DNA of 64,000 bases, taken from contig NC_084802.1 in NCBI RefSeq assembly GCF_963169125.1, positions 114,084,903-114,148,902 on the forward strand, in the 5' to 3' direction. Below the pieces are notes generated by a model, which ran no database searches, had not been told where the DNA came from, and was given only the letters and a program-made list of their open reading frames with translations. This stretch comes from Humulus lupulus. Taxonomy: Eukaryota; Streptophyta; Magnoliopsida; Rosales; Cannabaceae. Below, piece after piece: positions 43,858 through 54,394 of this stretch. Each line of letters opens with the position of its first letter. The first letter of the stretch is position 1. The translations under genes were made by a program, and so were the position numbers.

Positions 43858-45532
43858 ATGGCGCCCGAGAAGTCGAACTATAGTCCCCTGCTAGCGGCTT
43901 ACCTTGTCTCCCATATGTCAAATAATAAGTTAATGGAACTAATGGAGAAATACAACATAAGTGGTGAGTTCAAATGCTACGTGCCCACTTCTAACTATCA
44001 GGCTCATGAGCCAACCCCTTGTTCTATAGCATTCAGTGAGCATATACTGAAGCAGGGAGGCACAATTTCTCTCCATCCGTTCTTTGAAGAAGTACTCAAG
44101 TACTTCAGGCTTGCTCCACTTCAGCTGGCTCTAAATAGTTGGTTGAGTCTTAGTTGCCTATACATGGTGTATATGAGATGCGTGGGTTATTCTCCTACGG
44201 CGAAGGAGGTGCACTTCATGTAAGATCTCATGCCGACTCCTAAGTCGAAGTGCTTTTCTTTTCTACAAAAGGCTAATATTCAAGTTTCGTTTATCGAGGG
44301 TGGCATCTCCAATCCTGGCTCCTGAAACAAGATTTTATCTTCATCAAGGGTTGTCTCTCAGTTCGTGAACGTTTTCACACCTCTCCGAGTAAGCATTGTA
44401 CCTCTTTTATATATATATATTATCATTGTTGTTACGCTAACAATTGAGCTGGCAGTTTAGGGGATCTCCCTCTTCCCAAAATATTTTCTCAACAACTTCT
44501 TTGCGTAGAGACCTTGGCTATGGTAGATGTAATGGGGAAGATGGTGGCTTACATTTTTACTACAGAAAACCTAAATGCCTATTATGGAGTGGAAGAAAAA
44601 GGTCCTTCTGATGGGCACAGACTCCTCGATAGAGGTGACGACTGGGTTCAAGATGATCCCTCTCCATAATCCAAGCGACCGACCCGCGTATCTCCTGCTT
44701 TCGAGGGGTGGGGGCCTTCTGCCTCTGAGGACCCAGATACAACCTCTCATTCATGAGTTCCACCTTCCAACCAAGGGCACTTTGTCTTGCCCTCCTACGA
44801 TAAGTTTAATGTTGCTCCTAGCAATTTCCCTGGGTATGGCACTTCTGGAGGTCCTCCGCCTCTTTCGGCTAGTGCGTCGTCTGTCCCTATTCATCCATAC
44901 ATTCCTGGTTTGAGTGCGGTGCCATGGGTGAATTATGTGTCAGCTCCTTATGTGCAGAGGTATACCCGTGCAGCTGAGGACATTGCCGAGATCGAGTTGA
45001 GGAGCCTTGAGAGTTTTAATATGACAAAGCTCGGGGAGACCCTTATGCATTCATCTACATTGGCGAGTTTTTACCTTGTGATACTTTATTATATATGGTT
45101 CCTTATATATATGCTTCTTGTATCTTGACCTCCTACATGTGCACGCCTTTTCTTTTGCAGAATTCTCTCATGGCTCAACGCTTAATAGCTTCGGTTAAAT
45201 ACTTTCCCTCGGCAAAGGCGGAAAAAGATCAACTTAATGCCATGATCCAAGAGCTTGAAAAGCAATTTGTTGAGGCCAAATTCTAGGTAGAAGTAGTCTT
45301 GGCAAAGGCTTCCTCTTCGTCTATGTGTAGGAAGAGAGCTGAAGCTAAAACTAAGGCATTGTGGGAGAGGATCAATGCTCTTGAGGCATAATTAGCTGAG
45401 GCTGAGTACAAGTTAGTGGAGCGCACCTTATATGGAGTGTGGAGATAGAATCCTGGCTTTGACTTCTCCTCGTTCAATGACCATGTTGTTGCTAAGGCTG
45501 CCGAATGGAGTGCTCTCAACAAGAAACCATGA
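43858..45532 (+). pseudogene. Tat antisense additional ORF, second copy
   Basis: Homologous to 15295-16098 plus 2787-3569 read in reverse. Exon-like blocks: 43858-44330 (MAPEKSNYSPLLAAYLVSHM, SIAFSEHILKQGGTISLHPFF, LKYFRLAPLQLALNSWLSLS, SPTAKEVHFM then stop, SKCFSFLQKANIQVSFIEGG); about 44500-44780; 44787-45060 (VPWVNYVSAPYVQRYTRAAED, LGETLMHSS); 45159-45532 (SLMAQRLIASVKYFPSAKAE, coiled coil, LYGVWR, NPGFDFSSFNDHVVAKAAEW). Gaps at about 44340-44480 and 45065-45155 end in T-rich tracts with TGCAG (45157-45161), as expected for introns. Three or more stops. A plant element gene of unknown function, with the putative gypsy-type transposon domain in its first half. Confidence 0.65.
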
Positions 45533-46281
45533 AGTTTTCTTTAGTCCTGTCTTTGGCTCCCTTGTGCGGGAAGCTTCTATCTACTTATTTTGACTTGGTT
45601 GTAACACTACTTAATTATTGTGCCTGTGAGGTTTCTTCAGGTCATTAGCTTCTCACAAGGAACTTTGACAAGTCCTCCTATGGTTTATTCTTATTTGTAA
45701 CGAAACACTACTATGTTCTTTTATCTAACTGGGCTTCTTATTAGCACTTCTTTATTTTGAAAGGGTTCCCTTTGGGACCTCTTTACTTCGTGTGATACAT
45801 GTTCGTTGGTGCACCTTGACTACTTGTGACGATATGTTGACCCTTTGGGTTCTCGTTATCCTTTGATATATTTTTTTGTGCGCTTGTTATTTTATGCATG
45901 AAGTGTCCTTCTCGTCATTATGCATAGTAATATTTTTACAAGCGACTTATTTGAGACCATTTTTTGCTAGTCGACTCTGGTCGTTCTAGACTTATATTAA
46001 GGACCCTTTGTGGGGTTTCTTTTCTTATCATATATTTTTTTTTTGTTGGAGTCCCTTGGGACTTACCGATCATTTCTAGGTTTGTAAGGATCCCTTGGGA
46101 CTTACAACCTTGAGGAGTTCTTCTATTGAGGTTCGCAGGCCCTATTTCTTCATATGTGTGTTTTTAAGCGAGTAACCTGCACCCCAAGTGGTTTGCAAGA
46201 TTTATCTAGTTAAGCACTTTTGACTGGCCTTTTCTTCCATTTTTTTGGGAGTGCCCTCCTATCTTTCCCCCAAGTGGTTGG
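45533..46281 (+). other. 3' flank of the second Tat antisense ORF
   Basis: Non-coding. Matches the complement of about 2340-2700 and contains GTCCCTTGGGACTTAC twice (46050 and 46090), a short palindrome-centred repeat. The sequence ends abruptly at the LTR of D. Confidence 0.6.
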
Positions 46282-47658
46282 TGTTGATTCTAGTTTTGTG
46301 TTGTGTTTAGGTAGTTTTTGTTAAGTTTCTCTATTGTTTAGTGTGGGATTATGCTTGTTTTTGTTTGTTTTCAGGTATTAGCTTATAAATAATGGAAGAG
46401 AACAATTGGAGCAAATTGTTAGAAAAATAATGAAAATTTGGCTTTTTGGTGTTGATTCCATGACAAGGTGAATCATTAAGCAATTTTATGGCTTCGGTGA
46501 ATTTTTGGGACCAAAAGCTCAACAATTGAAGAAGTTGTTAAGGGCTACGGCTCTGCGATGCTGAGTTGCGGCCACGTCCAAGGCAGATAGTCTGTTTTTT
46601 GAAGTTAGACAAAGGTCGTGGCGCAGGAACAGAGGGTCGCGGCGCTGTTGAGGATGTCTACCTAGAAAATATACATGGGTCGCGACACTAAAAAGGTTGG
46701 GTCACGGCCTGCCTTATTGAAGCCCAGCGATAATTTAGAAACGGGCCGTGGCACTGGAATAGTTGGGTCGCGACCTACATTTCTTCTGAAGAAAAAAAAA
46801 AGGTTTTAAACGTAATTTCGAGAGGAGAGAAGGGGACAACAGATAAGGGAGGAAGAAAACGTAGAGGAGCATTCAGAGGAAGATTGAATCAGATTTAGAG
46901 TTCTTTTTCTCTTTTTCATTGTCTTTCTTTATGTTAATCATTTGTACTATGGAATTCATAGTCATCTTTCTGAACTAATTTTATTATTAGTGTTTCTAAT
47001 TGACTCTCTTAAAATTCTATTATGATTTAATGCATTTGTCTATTTCTTCTTCTTCTAAAATTTACTCAAGTTGTGTTTATTGTGTATGTGAATAATTACG
47101 CACCTTCTACATACGATTAATGAATTTGAATCAAAATCTGAAAAGTGAGATTTGAATATGCTAAAATTGAGTAGACGTATATTTCAATTTAGAACGAGAG
47201 TATCAAAATTGGTTTTTGTGATTTAAGGCTGCAATTATTGCTTCCTATTGTTTGAATTGACCATAGAAATATAGGGAATTCACATTAGGTCGAGATTTCT
47301 ATTTCTTTATCCGAATAGATAATACTTTTGTATAACTGTGGTTTTTGTGAGAAGAATTTAAAGGGTAATTGCATTAAAGAATAATAGAGTGGATAGTAGA
47401 GGAGATTACAATCACAAATTGTCTTGTTCATGAATTTCATTCTTGTGTTCTTGTTGTTAATTTATATGTGCACTTTACATTTATTTATGATTTCTTGATT
47501 TTAAATGTTTCAAATCCAATTTTTGTTAGCCAAATAGAAATCAAGAATTAATTAATTTGTAATTGATAAATCAGTCCTTGTGGGACGATACTTGGTCTTA
47601 CCAAGATTCATTACAAATTGCGCCTGTGTGCACTTGCATAGTTGTAATGTTCGCAACA
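46282..47658 (+). repeat. 5' LTR of element D
   Basis: TGTTGATTCTAGTTTTGTG to GTTCGCAACA, 1377 bp. GC palindrome cluster at 46549-46775. The last 100 bases resemble the LTR of A (GTCCTTGTGGGACGATACTTGG, GTGTGCACTTGCATAG). Confidence 0.92.
46549..46775. repeat. GC palindrome cluster in 5' LTR of D
   Basis: GGTCGTGGCGC 46614, GGGTCGCGGCGCT 46634, GGGTCGCGACAC 46678, GGGTCACGGCC 46699, GGGCCGTGGCAC 46743, GGGTCGCGACC 46765. Same word as in the LTR of chromovirus C. Confidence 0.88.
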
Positions 47659-47664
47659 AGTTTT

Positions 47665-47682
47665 TGGCACCGTTGACGGGGA
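47665..47682 (+). other. primer binding site of element D
   Basis: TGGCACCGTTGACGGGGA, the tRNA-Asp-type site of element A with two substitutions. Confidence 0.8.
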
Positions 47683-47798
47683 CTGAAAATTATCAATATC
47701 AAAGTAATTAATATTATTTATAATTTGGTTGTTCTTTGAACTATTTCTAACTTGTTTTGCGTCCATTCTTGACCATTTCTTTCAGGTAATTCTGTTAT

Positions 47799-49024
47799 AT
47801 GCATAGTAGAAGAGGAGCAGATAGCCTTGTTCTTATTAATCCTGATATTAAGAAAACGTACACGCAGAATCGTAGAAACAAAAGAGCTACTGGTCGAACT
47901 GTGGTTATGGAAAACCCTCAAAAAAATATTGAGTTGAATGGAGGGGTGCCAGAAGTGGTGCTAGGACAAGCCCACAATCCCGTTTGAGAATAAGCCAGGG
48001 ATTTTACAAATGGTTCTATCCACCGTGCAATTTGGAGGCATACCTTTAGAAGACCCTTACATGCATTTAGCTAATTTTCTGGAGCTATGTGCAACATTCA
48101 TGTATAATGGGGTGAGCGATGATGCAATCAGGTTGAGGCTATTCCCATTTTCGCTGCTCAAAAAATCTAAAAGTTGCTTAAACTCCCTTCAATCCAATTC
48201 TATAAATACTTGGGAGGATTTTGCTCAGAAATTCCTTGCCAGGTTCTTTCCTCCATCAAAGGCTGCTAAATTAAGGGGGGAGATCAATAACTTTTACCAG
48301 CTTGAGGGGGGATCTTTATATGACTCTTGGGAGAGATTCAAGGAACTGTTGAGAAAGTCTCCTCATCACGGCATTGAGAAGTGGATGTTGGTCCAAAACT
48401 TTTACAGTGGATTATGCAGTACTACCCGCACCATAATTGATGCCGCAGCTGGAGGGACATTTATGAGTAAAAGTGCCAACGAGGCATACGAGTTGTTGAA
48501 AGATATGGCTACAAACAACCATCAATGGTCTGATGAGCATGCAACTAGTAACAGAAAGGTACCTGGAGTTCATGAATTTAATGCAATCACTGCTATGACT
48601 GCTCAAGTTGCGACATTAGCTAAGCTATTGCAGCAGAATACAATATCAATCAATGCCATTCAATTATAGATAGGATGAATTTGAGTAGTGTATGAAAACA
48701 AAGTTCAATAACACCATCCCTATGTAGCAAGTCAACATGATGAGTAATTTTAATAGGCAAGCCAACAACCCTTCCTCCAGCACTTACAATCCAGGGTGGA
48801 GGAATCACGCTAATTTTTCATGGAAAAATAATCAAGGCCCTCAACAACAATTTCAACAGCCCGTTTCTCAAGCTCCACGTCAAGAAATGTCACAACCACC
48901 AATTTCTCAAGAGAAGACAAATGAATTACAAGCTGCACTATTTACTTTGACCAACTCCCAAGCTCAGTTTATGACTGAAACTCGGTCATCCATTAGAAAT
49001 CTTGAAATTCAAGGGGCCAATTGA
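47799..49024 (+). pseudogene. gag: gag of element D
   Basis: Starts MHSRRGADSLVLINPDIKKTY; stop and frame change near 47985; then 48010-48669 holds the gag domain ([83 protein letters not shown]). A further frameshift near 48680 and the Gln-rich C-terminus 48737-49024. The zinc knuckle seen in A is not recognisable here. Confidence 0.88.
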
Positions 49025-50127
49025 CAAATATGTTAAAAAGTAGACCTCAAGGAAATTTACGAAGTAATACTGGGGAATCCTAAAGAGCGATGAAATGCAA
49101 TAAGGAGTTGGAAGAACCAATTGAGAAATCTAGTCTTCCACCAAAAATGGAGTATGAAATAAAAGGAAAGGCGGAAGAAAAGATTAATAAGAACCTTGAG
49201 AAAAAGCAGCCAAAATTTAGTATTGAGCATCACATCAAGATCCCATATCCTTAGAGGCTGCAAAAGAAGACGCTTGACAATCAGTTTTTCGAGTTCTTAG
49301 ACGTTTTCTGAAAACTTCACATCAACATTCCCTTTGCAGAAGCTTTAGAACAAATGTCAAGTTATGCGAAGTTCATGAAGGAAATCTTGTCGAAGAAAAG
49401 TAAATTGCAGGATTATGAGACGGTGGCACTTACTAAGGAGTGTAGTGCAATATTGCAAAAGAAACTACCTCCCAAGCTTAAAGATCACGGTAGTTTTACC
49501 ATTCCTTGTACTATAGGGAATGCGGTTTTTGAGAACACATTTTGTGATTTAAGGGTAAGTGTGAATCTAATGCCTCTATCTATCTATAGAAAGTTGAAAT
49601 GGGGAGAAGGTCGCCCTACTACCGTGTCCCTACAAATGGTGGATCATTCAGTGAAGCACCCAAGAGGTATTATTGAGGATGTATTGGTGAAAGTGGACAA
49701 ATTCATCTTTCCTGAGGACTTCATTATTCTTGATATGGAGGAAGATGAGCATATTCCAATCATTCTTGGGAGATCATTTTTAGTTACTGGAAGGGCGCTT
49801 ATTGAAGTGCAAAAAGGGGTATTGAAGCTGTGGGTGCAAAATGAAGAGGTAACATTTAATGTTTTTACTGCAACTGAAATTCCAACATGTTGTAGAGTGG
49901 ACGTGATAACAGGAGGTGGTAGTAAGGTGGAAGTGATCAAGAGAAAGGTCATTGCTCAAGATGGTAATCGAACAGTGCGTAATCGTGTGAAAAGGTTCTT
50001 CAGTAGCAAAGCTCAAATGCTACATGAGCGGTTGAAAGCTCCAAAAAGATGCAACATCATAAGACGAGCTTTCTCATATGACACTTTGGCTCTTAAGGAT
50101 TCTAGGGGTGGACTTGATTCGAGTTAA
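49025..50127 (+). pseudogene. protease of element D
   Basis: MSSYAKFMKEILSKKSKLQDY, VALTKECSAILQKKLPPKLKD, then the active site as FCDLRVSVNLMPLS where element A has LCDLGASINLMPLS. The Gly-to-Arg change in the catalytic triad region should inactivate it. IPIILGRSFLVTGRALIEV follows. The frame continues without RT into a short unrelated basic end (KRFFSSKAQMLHERLKAPKR) and stops at 50125. In-frame stops at 49252 and near 49310. Confidence 0.88.
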
Positions 50128-51835
50128 ATTTGAATATGAATTTAGCATGTGACTAAACGACGTTAACAACATCGCATTTGGGAGGCATTCCAATGGCTAC
50201 TTTTAATTTTGCTTTAGTTTTTGTTTTTATTTTTATTTTTGAACAATTCGAATTTTTGTTTGTTGTTTATATTTGCTTAGTTTTTAGGTTCAATCTTTAT
50301 TTTGTAATATTCTTCTATTTTTAAAACCGTGAAAAACATGAAAAAAAATCAATAAATAAACATAAAACAAAATAAGAAGAATGTTGCTGCAGGGGAAAGT
50401 GCCTAGGCGCTGCATAAGAAGTATCCCTGCATTGGCAAAGTCAGAGAATCTTAGCCAACTCCACTGCCATCATCCTTTTAATGTGCATTTTCTTCCCGGT
50501 AAATCTTCTTTGCTTTGCGTCTACTTTGAACATTGGGGACAATGTGTCAATCAAATTTGGGGGAGGAGTCTTACTATTTTGTGTGTCTGTCTCGTGTTTA
50601 TAGTTTGTGTTTTTTTTCTTATGTGAGATTTATTTTAGTTAATTGTTGTGTTGTGTTTGTGTGAATCAAGTTTTCAATGCTAGCCTATAATATGGAAGAA
50701 AATGTCGTGCAAATTTTCAAAATTTTTGATCAATTGAATCTGTTTTCTTGGTTAGACTACATTGGTAGCTTTTTTTGATCCATGTAAAAAAAATGAATGT
50801 TCCGCCATGATTGAAAAATTCTTTACAATTTGAATTTGAATGTATGCATTGTTAAAAAATTGGCTTGTGGTTTGATGAATGAATGAATCTAGAATTTTTT
50901 TGTTTATCATTTGAGATTAAATCCTAGATGACATATGCTTAGGAAAGTGATTTAGGCAATTTCTTGGAACATTTGAGCCTTTCAAGCCTACCCAAAAGTA
51001 ATTTTCCATTGTTACCCTTGTCGAGCCTAAAACTATCCTTTTTGTTGTTTGACACCAATTGTGAGCCAAATAGAAATTTTGTTAGTTTTCATTCCTTTGC
51101 CAAATTAGTATGAGCATATGGATAAATAATGGGGAGTGAATTGTAATGGGATGTGATTAGTTTTGTAAATTGGTGTGTTGTAATGAAGAGTAAAACGGTT
51201 GAGAATTAAAAAAATATAAAATAAAAAATATTAAAGAAATTTGAAAATCCAAGCTACACTCTTGTTATGCTTTCACAAAAACAAGTTTGGGAGAGTTTAG
51301 TTTGAATAAAAAAAAATGATGATCAAGTGAAATAAGTTTTTCTCAACCTATACTTGGGTTCATATAGAGTTTTCTTTGGAAATTGTTTGGGTGAATTGTT
51401 GGTTTATAAGTTCATATGATTATGGTAATTTGGATCCAAAATGCCATATATCTACCCATTACCTAAGCCTATTGTTATAAGCCTAAAGTCCTAGTGATTC
51501 TTGAGCATATTTTGTCTACATTAGTGGAGAGTGGTGAACAATGCAGGGATATGGATCAATGGTTTGATGGGTTGATGGTGAGATTTTGGCATGCATACAT
51601 ATATTCAATTGTTGAGTCATTTTTCTTATTATGGTTGAATAGGCATTTTTGGATTGAATCAGGTTGTCAGTGTGGTTTAACTGAAATTCTGGATTGTTTC
51701 TACAAATTAGGATTTTGGACTTTTGTGTGAGATTTTCTAAAATTGAGGCTAATTGAATGTTGTTGACTGGATTCATAAGTTTTTTTCATTTGTGTGTTTG
51801 AGTTGTCTTTGTGTGGGTGTTTAGTTTGATTCTTT
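50128..51835 (+). other. 3' untranslated region of element D
   Basis: Non-coding. Contains CATTGGGGACAATGTG (50531), polypurine-like tracts at 50553-50568 and 51283-51297, and the block 50909-51030 shared with element A. Short open frames show no recognisable motif. Confidence 0.65.
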
Positions 51836-51850
51836 AAGTTTGGGGGAGTT
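51836..51850 (+). other. polypurine tract of element D
   Basis: AAGTTTGGGGGAGTT directly before TGTTGAG of the 3' LTR; same as in element A. Confidence 0.85.
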
Positions 51851-53205
51851 TGTTGAGTCTAGTTTTGTGTTGTGTTTAGGTTGTGTGTTAGGTAGATTTA
51901 TTAAGTTTCTCTATTGTTTAGTGCATTTTTATGCTTGGCTTTGTTTTTTTTTTCAAGTTTTAGCTTATAAATAAAGGAAGAGAACAATTGGAGCAAATTG
52001 GCTATTTGGTGTTGATTCCATGAAAAGATGAATCCTCAAGCAATTTTTTGGCTTCGATGAATTTTCGGGAACGAAAGCTCCAAAATTGAAAAAGTTTTTA
52101 TGGGTCGCGGCGCAATGATGCTGAGCCGCAGCCAGGTCCAAGGTAGAAAGCCTGTTTTTTGAGGTTGGACACGGGCCACGGCGTAGGAAAAGATGGTCGC
52201 GACGCTATTGAGGATGACTGCCAAGAAAATTTACACGAGCTGCGACACTGAAAAGGTTGGGCCACGGCCCGCCTGATTGAAGCCCAGTGATAATTGAGAC
52301 ATTTGTCGCGGCGCTGGAATAGTTGGGCCACGGCCCGCATTGCTTCTGTAGAAAAAAAAATTAGGTTTTAAACCTAATTTTGAGAGGAGGGGAGGGGACA
52401 TCAAAGAAGGGTGGAAGAAAACACAAAGGAACATTCCAGGAAAGATTGGATCGGATCTAGAGTTCTTTTTCTCTTTTTCTTTGTCTTTCTTTATGTTAAT
52501 CATTAGTATTATGGATTTCATACCCATGTTTATAAACTAATTTCATTATTAGAGTTTCTAATTGACTCTCTTCAAACTCTATTATGATTTAATGCATTTG
52601 TCTATTTCTTCTTAATCTAAAATTTACTCAATTTATGTTTATTGTGTATGTGATTGATTGCGCATTTTTACATACGATTTATGAATTTCAATCAAAATCT
52701 GATAAGTGAGTTTTGAATATGCTAAAATTGAGTAGACGTACATTTCAATTTATAATGAGAGTATGAAATTGGTCTATGTCATTTAGGGTTGTACTTATTG
52801 CTTCCTATCGTTTGAATTGACCATAGAAATAGGGGAATTCACATTAGGTTGAGTTTAGTATTTCTTTATCCGAATAGTTAATACTTTTGTATGCCAATAA
52901 TTTTAGTGTGAAGAATTTAAGGGGTAATTGCATTAAAGAATAATAGAGGAGAGTAGAATCCCTAATTGTTCTCGTTCGTGAATTTCATTCTTGTGTTCTT
53001 GTTAATAATTTATTGGTGCACTTTACATTTATTATGCTTTCTTGATTTTAAACATTTCAAATCTAATATTTGTTAGCCAAATAGAAATCAAGAATTAATT
53101 AATTGGTAATTGATAAAAAAGTCATTGTGAGACGATACTTGGTCTTACGAAGATTTATTACAAATTGCGACTGTGTGCACTTGCATAACTATAATTTTTG
53201 CAGCA
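51851..53205 (+). repeat. 3' LTR of element D
   Basis: TGTTGAGTCTAGTTTTGTG to TTTTGCAGCA, about 1355 bp. GC palindrome cluster at 52102-52340, including GGTCGCGACGCT at 52195-52206. The LTR pair differs by many substitutions and indels, so D is older than A. Just after the end, TTGCATAGCTGTAATT (53210-53225) repeats the LTR-end sequence, so the true boundary is uncertain between 53205 and 53225. Confidence 0.88.
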
Positions 53206-53545
53206 ATTTTTGCATAGCTGTAATTCCTCCATATTTTCATCTTCCTCCATAAATATTATACAAAAGAAGAGAAAGATATGTTTGATGGTTTTCAAGGCTT
53301 AGAGGTTTCTCTGAGTTTGGAGAATAAAATTTAAAAAGAAAGATGTGAGTCTACAAGCCAGACACTTTAGCATATTTATACAGAAATAAAAATTTATCCT
53401 CTATTATTTTATTAAATTGAGGACAACATGAGAATAAGGTTTAGCACTTATGGTATTCTGTTTTTTCTGAAAGGATAAGATGCGTAGCACATGGGCTGCT
53501 ACCTTTGGTCTTTGTGAAAAGAGCATCTTTTCTTTAAACTATACT
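53206..53545 (-). promoter_or_regulatory. putative pararetrovirus intergenic region with TATA box
   Basis: Non-coding stretch beyond the viroplasmin-like ORF on the minus strand. TATAAATATG (minus strand, 53380-53371) could be the TATA box of a full-length transcript; caulimovirids have their promoter after the last ORF. No other promoter element can be proven. The first 20 bases repeat LTR-end sequence of D. Confidence 0.35.
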
Positions 53546-54338
53546 TTAAATCGTAGGGCTTCCCATAGTAGGGTCCTCAAGTCCAAGTCGATTGATGGAG
53601 TCTTCAGCATCATATAACCCATCATATTGACTATTCCACTCCTCCATTTTATCGTCGACAGCTTTATTGATAAGAATTTCTATGTCTTTAGTGGACATGG
53701 TTACTTGATTGGCGGTAGGTGGAGTGCTCTGTTGATGAAGCTGGTGTCGAAAGGAATCCACTTGAAGCTTAAGATTGGTAATTTGGACCCAGCAGGCTTC
53801 ATTTTTTTCTTTTAATTTTTTGTTTACTAAGTCTTTTTCTATCATTGTTTTATTATAATAAATACAATTGGAGCAATTTAATTCGGTTACATTTTCTTTC
53901 CCCTTATCTTTTGTCTCGTCATAATAATTGAGACCACAATACTTAATAGCAGCTTTAGTACCTTCTTCATAATTTACATCGCCTTTCAAAAGGGCATCAT
54001 TAAAAATAATCTACTATTTTGGCTACTGATTGCAATGACTTATATAAACCTAGTTTTTTCCCTCGAAATACTAAATAATAATAAAAAAAATTCTTACTTT
54101 GGAAGTATTCTATTAGGCATTTTAATATTGACTGGAAATATCTGGGATTATTAAATAGATAGGCATGATGAAGATTATCTAATAAACATTGTTGTTCTTT
54201 ACTAATGGCCTTGTGAGGGATATATTTGGTTTCACTATTACCATAACAATGTAATACTAATTCTCCGAAAGATATTGCCTCACATTTCTCCATTGGTTGA
54301 TTATATATTATTTGGTCTACTACTTGTCTATTTGCCAT
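53546..54338 (-). pseudogene. viroplasmin/transactivator-like ORF of the pararetrovirus
   Basis: About 264 codons starting at the Met at 54338 (MANRQVVDQI). The middle holds FFYYYLVFRGKKLGLYKSL, followed across a one-base homopolymer frameshift near 54001 by a KGDVNYEEGTKAAIK stretch; this fits the Caulimovirus viroplasmin (Cauli_VI, RNase H1 N-terminal-like) fold. The C-terminal half is coiled-coil-like (LVNKKLKEKNEACWVQ, NLKLQVDSFRHQLHQQ) and ends acidic. Shorter than known transactivators. In related viruses the protein forms inclusion bodies and promotes reinitiation of translation. It starts just after the RNase H end, about 55 bases away. Confidence 0.65.
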
Positions 54339-54394
54339 TTGGGCTCTGGGATGTATTCTAAACCTATACATTCTTGGACAAAATGGTTGTCGGT

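Larger units (their letters stand above)
46282..53205 (+). mobile_element. Athila-like element D, gag-protease only
   Basis: About 6.9 kb: LTR 46282-47658, primer site 47665-47682, gag (47799-49024), protease (49354-50127), long 3' untranslated region with the same landmarks as A, polypurine tract, LTR 51851-53205. RT, RNase H, integrase and the second ORF are absent although the flanking landmarks (post-pol ACGACGTTAACAACATCGC-like segment at 50157, CATTGGGGACAATGTG at 50531) are present, so it is a deletion derivative that would depend on a complete relative. No target duplication: GTTGG on the left, ATTTT on the right. Confidence 0.88.
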
